This document shows, one piece after another, positions 36,793 to 44,997 of a DNA stretch of 64,000 bases. A program made the translations under genes and the position numbers. Below the pieces are notes generated by a model. The model ran no database searches, had not been told where the DNA came from, and saw only the letters and a list, made by a program, of their open reading frames with translations. Each line of letters opens with the position of its first letter. Positions within the stretch are counted from its first letter, which is position 1. Location: contig JABAYJ010000005.1 in the NCBI GenBank assembly GCA_018609055.1, positions 62,001 to 126,000 of the forward strand. Direction: 5' to 3'. The stretch comes from Flavobacteriales bacterium. Its GTDB lineage: Bacteria > Bacteroidota > Bacteroidia > Flavobacteriales_D > CAJJDF01.

Positions 36793-37161
36793 ATGGAATT
36801 AGCAGGAAAAGTAAAAGTGATATTTGACAAACAAACGTTTGGAAGTGGATTTGAAAAAAGAGAAGTAGTAGTTACTACTCAAGAGCAGTATCCTCAAGAC
36901 ATTAAGTTTGAAGTGTACAAAGAAAAATGTGATATGTTGAACAACTTCGCAGTAAACGAAGATGTAACAGTACATTTTAACCTAAGAGGAAACGAATACA
37001 ATGGAAAGTATTTTGTGAATCTTAACGCATGGAAAATTGATAAAGGAGCAGCAGGAGCTTCACCAGAAGGAAATGTAGTGCCAGATAATGCAGCACCATT
37101 ACCAACTTCTGAATCACCATTTGATTCTGGAAGTGATGGAGGAGACGATTTACCGTTTTAA
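36793..37161 (+). CDS. DUF3127 protein with an SSB-like C-terminal tip
   Basis: A 122-residue protein. Residues 1-85 are a beta-rich, OB-fold-like DUF3127 domain (MELAGKVKVIFDKQTFGSGF, EKREVVVTTQEQYPQDIKFE, VTVHFNLRGNEYNGKYFVNL). Then comes a flexible Ala/Pro/Ser/Gly-rich tail ending GSDGGDDLPF, which copies the acidic SSB tip (DDDIPF in E. coli) that recruits RecQ, ExoI and others. Seen directly: fold-like pattern and tip. Inferred: binding of ssDNA or of SSB partners. It has its own promoter and a terminator directly after. Confidence 0.85.
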   Translation: MELAGKVKVIFDKQTFGSGFEKREVVVTTQEQYPQDIKFEVYKEKCDMLNNFAVNEDVTVHFNLRGNEYNGKYFVNLNAWKIDKGAAGASPEGNVVPDNAAPLPTSESPFDSGSDGGDDLPF

Positions 37162-37186
37162 TCTAGAAATGTAAATATTGAAAATG

Positions 37187-37216
37187 AAAGGGACGATTTT
37201 ATCGTCCCTTTTTTTG
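37187..37216 (+). terminator. Rho-independent terminator
   Basis: A perfect 11-bp stem (37187-37197 with 37201-37211), three-base loop, then a T run. It separates the DUF3127 gene from the methyltransferase/radical SAM cluster. Confidence 0.9.
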
Positions 37217-37245
37217 TAACTTGTTTTTTAAAATATTTATAAAAA

Positions 37246-38040
37246 TTGTCTATTAATACGTCCAATATATTTGATTCTGCAGCTGAGGCTTATGATAATA
37301 CATTTACTCACTCTGTGATAGGCAAAGCGCAAAGGAAAAGAGTATATCATTGGTTGAATAAAGTTGATTTTTTTAATGAAAAAAATAAAATTTTTGAAAT
37401 AAATTGTGGAACTGGATTTGATGCAGAACAAATTCACAACAAAGGATTACAAATTGTAGCGACTGATGGCTCAGGTAAAATGATAGAGGTTGCTAAAGAA
37501 GCAAGATCCACTGAGATTGATTTTTTTAAACTTCAGTTTAGTGAGGTTGCTAAGGATGAAAAATTCAAGCAAAGCACTATTTTATTCTCTAATTTTGGAG
37601 GACTAAATTGTTTGAGTAAGACTGAACTGAAAGGTTTTACTAAGGATATTGCAGAAGTTCAGACAAAAGGAGATTTAATAGCTTGGGTAATAATGCCTGA
37701 TCAATGTATGATGGAATCATTTTATTTTTTACTTAAATTTAAGTTTAAAAAGGTATTCAGAAGAAAGCAGAACGAATCGTTAAAAGTAAATGTTGATGGT
37801 GTAGATGTGGAAACGTATTACCACTCTCCATATGATTTGAAAGAGGTTTTGGGAGATAAGTACAGGGTTGAATTAACAAAACCAGTTGCTCTTTTTCTTC
37901 CGCCTTCATATTTAGAATCCTTTTTTAAAAAGAATAAATTTTTGTTAAAAGTATTAGAGTTATTAGAGAAAATGTTCGGTTGGATTTCTTTTTACTCAAA
38001 CTTTGGAGATCACTATATAATAATTGCCAGAAGACTATGA
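37246..38040 (+). CDS. Class I SAM-dependent methyltransferase
   Basis: A 264-residue methyltransferase, first gene of the cluster. Motif I is FEINCGTGFDAEQIHNKG, with the acidic end of strand 2 at VATDGSGKM. Early FDSAAEAYDNTFTHS is the usual N-terminal UbiE/COQ5-like lead-in. The C-terminal half has a hydrophobic segment (SFYFLLKFKFKKVF) and may touch the membrane. It starts at a TTG; no in-frame ATG precedes motif I. Its stop overlaps the following radical SAM gene (ATGA). Substrate unknown. Confidence 0.82.
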   Translation: MSINTSNIFDSAAEAYDNTFTHSVIGKAQRKRVYHWLNKVDFFNEKNKIFEINCGTGFDAEQIHNKGLQIVATDGSGKMIEVAKEARSTEIDFFKLQFSEVAKDEKFKQSTILFSNFGGLNCLSKTELKGFTKDIAEVQTKGDLIAWVIMPDQCMMESFYFLLKFKFKKVFRRKQNESLKVNVDGVDVETYYHSPYDLKEVLGDKYRVELTKPVALFLPPSYLESFFKKNKFLLKVLELLEKMFGWISFYSNFGDHYIIIARRL

Positions 38041-39419
38041 ATGTAATACTTACACACGGTTATTTTCTCCATGAAGATGAGAAAGAAAAGGCAATTATGC
38101 GGCCTTATCCTCCTTTGGGGATTTTATATTTATCGGGTTATTTAAAAGATAAAAACGTGAATCACGAAGTGTTTGATTCTACTTTTTCATCAGAAGAAGA
38201 ATGGATTAGTTATGTAGAAGTACACAAACCAAAACTGATTGCTTTCTATACTAATTTGATGACCAAAGTGAAGATTTTGCATCTTATCGATAGATTGAAA
38301 AAATCGGATTCATTCAATGATACTAAGTTTTTACTGGGAGGTCCTGATTTAACTTATAACGTAGAAAACTACATGAAATTTGGTGCTGATTTTTTAGTAA
38401 TTGGCGAAGGTGAAGAAACTTTTCACGAAACTATTTCTCAGTTTGAAGGAGACAAAGAATTTGAAAAAGTAAATGGATTGGTTTTTAAAAATGAGAAAGG
38501 AGAAATTGTAAAAAACCCTCCTCGAGTAAAAATTAGAGATGTAAATGAGCTTTCATTTCCCAATAGAAATGCAATAGATTTATCTCAATATCTTTCTACC
38601 TGGAAAACTCATCATGGAAAAAGCACAATAAATATATCTACACAAAGAGGATGTCCATACACTTGTAAGTGGTGTAGTACAGCTGTTTATGGGCAGAGTT
38701 ATCGAAGACGATCTGCTAAATTGGTTGTAGATGAAATAGAGCAATTAATAAAAGATTACAATCCAGATGCACTTTGGTTTGTGGATGATGTTTTTACAGT
38801 GAGTCACAAATGGCTTGATGAGTTTCATAAGGAAATGACTGAAAGAAATGTGTCAATTCAATTCGAATGCATTACAAGAGCTGAAAGACTAAATGAAGAA
38901 GTGTTACAAAAACTAAAAGATATTGGTTGTTTTAGAATTTGGATAGGAGCAGAAAGTGGTTCGCAGAGAATCATAGAAAAAATGGATAGAAAGGTAGAGT
39001 TAACTACGGTAAAAGAAATGATTCAATTAACCACAAAAATGGGCATGGAATCAGGAACTTTTATCATGCTTGGTTATCCTACCGAAACAATGCATGACAT
39101 TAATCTAACGATTCAGTATTTGAAAGATGCAAATCCTGATGTGTTTACCATTACAGTGACTTATCCAATAAAAGGAACTTCTCTTTATACCGAAATAGAA
39201 AAAGACATTACAATTCAACCACCCTGGAATAATTCAACCGACAGAGAGATTGATTTTGAAAGAACTTATTCGCGTAAATTTTATGATTATGCAGTGAGCA
39301 AAGTGGTGAATGATGTTAATTTATATAAATTAAAATCAAAAAAAGGCAACAGTAAGTCTGTCTTAAAGATGAAAGCAAAATCTATTGTTTTGGGCTCTTT
39401 AATGAAATTGAATAAGTGA
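38037..39419 (+). CDS. B12-binding-type radical SAM enzyme
   Basis: A 460-residue enzyme: N-terminal cobalamin-binding-like Rossmann domain (about 1-160; YPPLGILYLSGYLKDKNVNH, FLLGGPDLTYN, FLVIGEGEETFHE) and a radical SAM barrel from about 195 with the cluster motif at Cys206-Cys210-Cys213 (RGCPYTCKWCST). Later parts: WIGAESGSQRIIEKM and FIMLGYPTETMHDI. The DxHxxG lower-ligand motif is absent, so cobalamin may bind base-off differently, or not at all. Such enzymes methylate or rearrange unactivated carbons. Its start overlaps the methyltransferase stop by four bases. Confidence 0.88.
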   Translation: MNVILTHGYFLHEDEKEKAIMRPYPPLGILYLSGYLKDKNVNHEVFDSTFSSEEEWISYVEVHKPKLIAFYTNLMTKVKILHLIDRLKKSDSFNDTKFLLGGPDLTYNVENYMKFGADFLVIGEGEETFHETISQFEGDKEFEKVNGLVFKNEKGEIVKNPPRVKIRDVNELSFPNRNAIDLSQYLSTWKTHHGKSTINISTQRGCPYTCKWCSTAVYGQSYRRRSAKLVVDEIEQLIKDYNPDALWFVDDVFTVSHKWLDEFHKEMTERNVSIQFECITRAERLNEEVLQKLKDIGCFRIWIGAESGSQRIIEKMDRKVELTTVKEMIQLTTKMGMESGTFIMLGYPTETMHDINLTIQYLKDANPDVFTITVTYPIKGTSLYTEIEKDITIQPPWNNSTDREIDFERTYSRKFYDYAVSKVVNDVNLYKLKSKKGNSKSVLKMKAKSIVLGSLMKLNK

Positions 39420-39421
39420 TA

Positions 39422-40540
39422 ATGAAAAAATCATTAGTCATATTCCTACTAATTGTTTTAGTGCTTTCATGTTCTAAATCAAAGGAGACTGTCAATGATT
39501 TTTCTATCATAAATCTTAAATGGAATCAGTCCTATTCTAGCCAAACAATTGAGGATGTAACCAAAGGACTGAACTGGACTTTATCTAATATTGGAGTTTC
39601 TTTAAAATTCTCATCCAGTGATTATTTACAGGTTTCAAATTCTATATTAGAGTTGAATATTAAAGCCTTAAATTTTGAGTCCAATGGAAGAGAAATTCTA
39701 TTAAAACTTCACGAAAGCATCTATAGTTCGGACGAATACATATTGAATAATAGTGTTGATATTGGAAGATACGTTTGTTTACTAATAGGAGCTCCAAATC
39801 ACTATAATGAACTGGTTGGAGTGCCTAATTCGCTTCAAGATATTTTATCCAAATATCAATTATTACCAGATAAAGGAAAAATAAATAACTCAAGCATATC
39901 TCTTGTAGATAGAGTTATAGAGTATTCACTTCAAGAAAATGAGTTACAGTTATTATTGTCAACTGAAGTTGATTCAGCTACCAATTCTATTTATGAATTT
40001 GAGACTATAGAAATCATGAAAAATGGTCAATTGAAGTTCGGAGTTTACGATAAAAACGGATTTCTAAAAACTGCAGCTGATGAGTCGATTACCAATGCTG
40101 GTAAAATTGCAAAATGCATGTGGTGTCACGAAAGTAATATTGCACAATTAATAAATAGTCAAACAAACGAACCAGGATTTTTAAGTTCCTTACAACTTGA
40201 AAATACACTTCGAATGTACAATCAAAAACTTTTCTCAAGTCAGGTTACAAGAACTAACAATGTTGTAGATTATATCAACTTGCAAGAACATACAAAAATG
40301 GAGTTGTTATACATCTCTTTCATGAATCCATCTGCCCAGAGATTGAGTGAAGAGTGGAATATGTCTCAGTCTGATGTATTTATAAGATTAAGCTCACTAG
40401 CAAGGCATACTTACAGTGAATTTCCTTTTTTGGGGCTACTTTACCACCGAGATGAAGTTAAAAGATACGCGCCAGTTACAGGATTAGCAGTTTCTTCAAG
40501 CGTAAGGGAGAAAAGTCTAATAGAAGTTAATCACCTTTAA
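39422..40540 (+). CDS. Lipoprotein with a single CxxCH heme-binding motif
   Basis: A 372-residue protein with a lipoprotein signal (MKKSLVIFLLIVLVLSC, acylated Cys17) and one CxxCH motif at 232-236 (KCMWCHESNI), the covalent heme c attachment signature. The surrounding region has no recognised cytochrome c domain, and no distal methionine can be assigned with confidence. It could be a mono-heme redox protein or a protein with a CxxCH that binds metal. A GTG six bases upstream (39416) would overlap the preceding stop by four bases and is an alternative start. The next gene follows directly, ATG after TAA. Confidence 0.78.
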   Translation: MKKSLVIFLLIVLVLSCSKSKETVNDFSIINLKWNQSYSSQTIEDVTKGLNWTLSNIGVSLKFSSSDYLQVSNSILELNIKALNFESNGREILLKLHESIYSSDEYILNNSVDIGRYVCLLIGAPNHYNELVGVPNSLQDILSKYQLLPDKGKINNSSISLVDRVIEYSLQENELQLLLSTEVDSATNSIYEFETIEIMKNGQLKFGVYDKNGFLKTAADESITNAGKIAKCMWCHESNIAQLINSQTNEPGFLSSLQLENTLRMYNQKLFSSQVTRTNNVVDYINLQEHTKMELLYISFMNPSAQRLSEEWNMSQSDVFIRLSSLARHTYSEFPFLGLLYHRDEVKRYAPVTGLAVSSSVREKSLIEVNHL

Positions 40541-42101
40541 ATGAACTGGATAAAAACAAATAGTGTTTTTGTAATCCTACTATTCTTAGGCGTAATAGCT
40601 GTTTTCTTTTTTAAGGATTATTCTATTCATGATTTTGGCAATTATTATTTTGGAGCATATTTTTTAGGTCAAGGGGGGGGGTAATTCTGAATTATATTTC
40701 CCTCATATTTTTAATCAAAACATTGCCCAACTCGGTTATCCCGATTTATATTTGAGCTATGCTCCCAACACTCCTTTTTTATCGGTCTTCTTTTATCCAT
40801 TCACTTTTCTGCCTGCTTACTCAGCTAAAATTGTGTTTAATACTTTAAGTGTTTTATTATTCTCCTATTCAATTAATAAATGGTTTGTTAGGATTAAAAT
40901 TAAGCCTCAATATTTAATTTTAATCCTTCTAATTGTAGCGATTCCTATTACCAATGGATTACTGTTTGGGCAAGTTTATTTATTATTGTTCTTTCTTCTT
41001 TCTGAAGGTTATTTCGCTTTAAAAAATGGAAACAATATAAAAGTTGCCTTGTTTTGGTCTATTGTAATTTGTCTAAAAGTATTTCCGATATTTTTGCTTT
41101 TATTCTTAATATTAAATAGGAAGTTTAGGCCATTTATTCACTCTATTGTTGGAGTTTTTATACTCTTTTTATTCAGCTTAATATTTGTAGATTTTGAAGT
41201 ATGGAAATTCTATTTGATGGAGGCTCTACCTAAAGCTTTAAGTGGTGAAATTTATGCTGAATTCGTTCCTCATTATCAATCGGTAGATGAATTATTAAAA
41301 CACTATTTTGTGTTTCATCCGAACTATAATCCAAATCCAATTTATGATAGTTATCCTTTGTACAAAGGAATATTGTTAGGGTTTAAATCTCTTCTTATGA
41401 TGGTTGGAGTTCTTTTAGCAATTCAAAAGAAGGAGCTGCTAATCCAGTTTTGCTATTGGATATTTGCTGCAATGCTTTTTTCATCTTATGGGAGTTCCTA
41501 TTCTATGATTTTAGTATTGTTTATGGCTATACTTTTATTGCAATACAACAAGGTTTTTAAGGTTCGTTCAGTGGTGTTTTTCATCTTACTTTTTTTAATG
41601 AGCAATTTGCCAGTTTCCTTATTTATAGGTTTTAATTTCCCCTTTATTAAAACCTTGTTTTATCTATCAATTCTCTTTCTTCTCTTTTTTAGAGAAATCA
41701 CATTTAATAAACTACGATATCTATTAGGTCTATCAATACTCGTCTCAATTATTATATTTGCTAAGCAGGAGAAACTAATTCCAGAGGATTATTTTACCTC
41801 AGAAAATCAACCTGGATTAATCTATGATTATGATGTCAATGAATCAGAGTTGTCAGCTAAGTATTGGAGTGTAGAAGGTGAGAAAGAATTTGTTTTCAAA
41901 GAAGCTATTAGCAGTCAGTCTATTGATAATATTGAGTTGATTGATAATCAGATTTACTATCATGGTAAGCAGATGACTTTTATTAATTCTAATAAACTAA
42001 AGCCGGTTTGTATAAATAGAAATACAATTGTTTATCTTTCAGATCAAGGAAGAGGACTTGGTTTTTATACTGTTAGAGAATTAAAAATACCTTTGAAATA
42101 A
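40541..42101 (+). pseudogene. GT87-like membrane mannosyltransferase, frameshifted at a G9 run
   Basis: The ATG at 40541 abuts the previous stop and opens 47 codons (MNWIKTNSVFVILLFLGVIA... FGAYFLGQGGG) to a TAA at 40682-40684, straight after nine G (40673-40681). With eight G the frame reads on without a break: NSELYFPHIFNQ, YAPNTPFLSVFFYPF to a TAA at 42099-42101, giving one 519-residue protein. It has about ten membrane helices, a DFGNYYFGAYF loop and YAPNTPFL, the DUF2029/GT87 pattern, so it likely transfers mannose or a related sugar from a lipid-phosphate donor. It lies between the heme-motif lipoprotein and FkbM genes and overlaps the latter by one base. Confidence 0.82.
40673..40681. 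repeat. Run of nine G inside the GT87-like gene
   Basis: An uninterrupted (G)9 in AT-rich DNA at the exact point where the reading frame breaks. Such tracts can slip during replication and switch genes on and off; they are also error-prone in sequencing. Confidence 0.95.
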
Positions 42102-42781
42102 TGCTAAACTATTTAAAAAACATAAGGGAGAATAGGAGGCAGAAGCAATTTTATAATAGCTTAATAAACACTAGCGACTTGTGTTTTGACATTGGAGCTA
42201 ACCTTGGATTCAAGAGTAAAATATTTCTTAGTTTAGGCGCAAAAGTTATTGCGATTGAACCACAGTCAAGCTGTATTAAAGAGCTGAAAAAGATTAAAAA
42301 CAACAACTTTAAATGTTTTCAATTTGCAGTTGGTTCTAAAAATGAAGAAAAAGAATTACAGCTTGCTAATCATGTTGAAGTTGCTACATTTTCACAATCA
42401 TTTATCGATTATTTTGAGACTGAAGATTTAAAATGGACTAAAACAGAAACTGTAAAGGTTAAAACTTTAGATAGTTTAATTGAGGATCATGGAACACCAG
42501 ACTTTTGTAAAATAGACATTGAAGGATATGAATTAGAAGTGCTATCTGCTTTAACTAAATCTATTCCTTTGATAGAATTCGAGTTTACAGGAGGATTTAT
42601 TACCGAAACCATAGAGATTCTAAATTTATTTAAAAATGACAGCTACAAATTCAATTATAACTTAAATGAAAAACCTAAATTTGAGATAAGTGAATGGATT
42701 AGCTCTCAAAAGATGATTGATATTATAAACTCTCTTCAAAAAGAAAGACTTCACGGAAACATTTTTGTAAAAAGTAAATGA
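42101..42781 (+). CDS. FkbM family methyltransferase
   Basis: A 226-residue SAM-dependent methyltransferase with the FkbM core: LCFDIGANLGFKSKIFLSLG (motif I, near 25-44), VIAIEPQSSC, and the family signature DFCKIDIEGYELEVLSAL. FkbM enzymes O-methylate sugars, polyketides or other hydroxyl groups. It overlaps the GT87 stop by one base (TAATG) and the next radical SAM gene by four bases. Target unknown; the glycosyltransferase neighbour makes a sugar plausible. Confidence 0.87.
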   Translation: MLNYLKNIRENRRQKQFYNSLINTSDLCFDIGANLGFKSKIFLSLGAKVIAIEPQSSCIKELKKIKNNNFKCFQFAVGSKNEEKELQLANHVEVATFSQSFIDYFETEDLKWTKTETVKVKTLDSLIEDHGTPDFCKIDIEGYELEVLSALTKSIPLIEFEFTGGFITETIEILNLFKNDSYKFNYNLNEKPKFEISEWISSQKMIDIINSLQKERLHGNIFVKSK

Positions 42782-44298
42782 AAAATAAAATAATCATATT
42801 CAATCCCAGAAGTGCTAATGCAAAGCATAGAATTCCTAATTCTATACTTCAAGTTGGAGCATCCATCCATGGTAAGTTTGAGTACGTTTTTGTAGATGGT
42901 AATTTAGAGAAAGATCCATTTGAGACTATTGAAAACTATTTTAAAACAGGCGAATTTAAATATTTCTGTTCTACTGTAATGCCTGGTCCTCAGCTTCAAC
43001 AAGCTATTCCTTTTACAAAAAAAATCAAAGAACAATTTCCAGATTCAATAACAGTTTGGGGTGGATATTTTGCTGCTAACCAATATAAGGTTTCAATCAA
43101 TTCTGGATATGTAGATTACATTGTAACTGGACCAGGTGATGTTGCTTTCCCCTCTTTAATTGGAGCTTTGGAGGAAAATAATGTAGAAGAGATTCCTAAG
43201 ATTAAAAACCTTATTTACTTAGAAGAGAATAAAACAATAACGAAGACTGCAAAAGAAGCTTTGTTAAATCAAGATAAATTACCTGATTTACCTTACGAAT
43301 ACCTTAATGAGTTTTATCCGTTAGAGGGTTATTTGTCTAAAACATTCATGGGTAACAAAACGTTTTCATACCACTCAAGTATTGGATGTCCTTTTTCTTG
43401 TTCTTTTTGTGCAGTTGTGCCTATTTATAATGCAAGGTGGCAAGGGAAATCAGCAGAGTCTATTTATAAAGATGTTAAGTTTTTTAAGGATAAATACGGT
43501 ATTGATGCGATAGAATTTCATGATAATAACTTTTTCACTTCTCGTAAAAGAGTAATGGCTTTTTGTGAATTGGTAAAGGATGATGGAATCCAATGGTGGG
43601 GAGAAGGAAGAATAGATACATTAAATAAATATTCGGATGAGGAATTACAACTGATGCGTGAAGCAGGTTGTAAAATGATATTCTTGGGAGCAGAGACAGG
43701 AAATGATGAAGTTCTTAAGCAAATGAATAAGGGAGGGACTCAAACAGGAGCAATGATTGAGGAGTTTGTATTAAGAATGCGAAATGCTGATATTATTCCT
43801 GAATTATCTTTCGTTTTAGGATTACCATTAGAAACTGAACAAAAAGTATTTGATCAAATAAATTGGGATATCAATTTTATTAAAAAGATTAAAAAAATAA
43901 ACCCTGAGGCTGAGATTATTATTTATTTGTACAGTCCAGTGCCAACCGAAGGATCAGAATTATATAAAACGATTACCGAAGCAGGATTTAATTTCCCTGA
44001 GAGATTAAAAGATTGGATTTCTCCAGTTTGGGAGAATTTTGACTTAAGAAAAAATCCACTTACACCTTGGTTAACCCCAAGAATGATTAGTAGAATTAAG
44101 AATTTTGAAACAGTATTAAACGGAGTTTTTCCTACTGTATCAGATTTTAGAATTACTAAGTTTAAAAGAGCAATAGTTAGAACAACAGCTGTTACAAGAT
44201 ATAAATTGGGATGGTATGCATATCCATATGAAATTAAAGTATGGCTTAGATTATGGAAGTACCGCCAGCCAGAAATTGAAGGGTTTTACACAGAATAA
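42778..44298 (+). CDS. Second B12-binding-type radical SAM enzyme
   Basis: A 506-residue enzyme. The N-terminal part (1-165; ILQVGASIHGKFEYVFVDGN, VWGGYFAANQYK, YIVTGPGDVAFPSL) resembles a cobalamin-binding domain without a DxHxxG motif. The radical SAM motif is Cys204-Cys208-Cys211 (IGCPFSCSFCAVVP). A SAM-site GAETGNDEVLKQM and ELSFVLGLPLETEQ follow, and the C-terminal about 120 residues form an extra domain (WENFDLRKNPLTPWLTPRMI). It differs from the first radical SAM gene in the cluster in length and C-terminus, so they are not recent copies. It overlaps the FkbM gene by four bases. Confidence 0.88.
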   Translation: MKNKIIIFNPRSANAKHRIPNSILQVGASIHGKFEYVFVDGNLEKDPFETIENYFKTGEFKYFCSTVMPGPQLQQAIPFTKKIKEQFPDSITVWGGYFAANQYKVSINSGYVDYIVTGPGDVAFPSLIGALEENNVEEIPKIKNLIYLEENKTITKTAKEALLNQDKLPDLPYEYLNEFYPLEGYLSKTFMGNKTFSYHSSIGCPFSCSFCAVVPIYNARWQGKSAESIYKDVKFFKDKYGIDAIEFHDNNFFTSRKRVMAFCELVKDDGIQWWGEGRIDTLNKYSDEELQLMREAGCKMIFLGAETGNDEVLKQMNKGGTQTGAMIEEFVLRMRNADIIPELSFVLGLPLETEQKVFDQINWDINFIKKIKKINPEAEIIIYLYSPVPTEGSELYKTITEAGFNFPERLKDWISPVWENFDLRKNPLTPWLTPRMISRIKNFETVLNGVFPTVSDFRITKFKRAIVRTTAVTRYKLGWYAYPYEIKVWLRLWKYRQPEIEGFYTE

Positions 44299-44961
44299 AT
44301 GAGAGCTTTTATAAAAAAAATATCTCATCCATTTCTTAAGTTTCTGTTTAATAAATACCACAGTAAACCCAGAGAATATTCATACAAAGATGTCTCGGTT
44401 TTGGTTCATCCAGATGTTTTCCCACCACACTTTACAATTAGTACAAAGATTTTATTGGACTTTATTAATGAGCTTGATTTAACTAATAAATCTATATTAG
44501 AACTAGGTTGTGGTTCTGGTATTATTTCTTTGTTTGCAGCCTCTAAGGGAGGAGTTGTAACAGCAAGTGATATAAATCCAACAGCTATTGATTTTTTAAA
44601 TACAGCAGCCAGTAAAAATGAGCTAAAAGTTAATGCTTTATTCTCTGATTTATTTCAGAATATTTCACAAAAAGAATTCGATTATATTATAATTAATCCA
44701 CCTTATTATCCCAAGAATCCTTCAGAAATGAAAGAGAGAGCTTGGTTTTGTGGAGAGGATTTTATCTATTTCGAAAACCTGTTTTTACAATTGATTGCAT
44801 TTATTCCAAATTCTAGTGTTTTAATGATACTCTCAGAAGATTGCGAGATTGAAACAATTAAGGCGATAGCAAGTAAAAATAAACTTGAATTTTTGAAAGT
44901 GCACGAGACAAAAGTTTCGTTTGAACGGAATTTTATATTTTCAATTACAAAAACAGACTAA
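44299..44961 (+). CDS. SAM-dependent methyltransferase with an NPPYY motif
   Basis: A 220-residue methyltransferase of the HemK/PrmC-like group. Motif I is ILELGCGSGIISLFAASKGG, strand 2 acidic residue at TASDINPTAIDFLN, and NPPYYP (about residues 133-138), the motif of enzymes that methylate amide or ring nitrogen. It starts immediately after the second radical SAM stop. It ends 36 bases before the promoter of the VOC gene, closing the cluster. The substrate could be a small molecule rather than a protein, given the neighbours. Confidence 0.83.
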   Translation: MRAFIKKISHPFLKFLFNKYHSKPREYSYKDVSVLVHPDVFPPHFTISTKILLDFINELDLTNKSILELGCGSGIISLFAASKGGVVTASDINPTAIDFLNTAASKNELKVNALFSDLFQNISQKEFDYIIINPPYYPKNPSEMKERAWFCGEDFIYFENLFLQLIAFIPNSSVLMILSEDCEIETIKAIASKNKLEFLKVHETKVSFERNFIFSITKTD

Positions 44962-44966
44962 AATAC

Positions 44967-44974
44967 TATCTTTG
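44967..44974 (+). promoter_or_regulatory. Promoter (-7 box) of the VOC-gltX unit
   Basis: TATCTTTG, a full match to TAnnTTTG, 23 bases before the ATG at 44998 and five bases after the stop of the methyltransferase gene. Confidence 0.6.
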
Positions 44975-44997
44975 CAACCTAATTCAAAACCAACAAA

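Noticed and set aside
40673..40684. Programmed translational frameshift at the G9 run
   Set aside because: No slippery heptamer of known type or stimulating hairpin is evident; a replication-slip or sequencing explanation is simpler. Not fully excluded.
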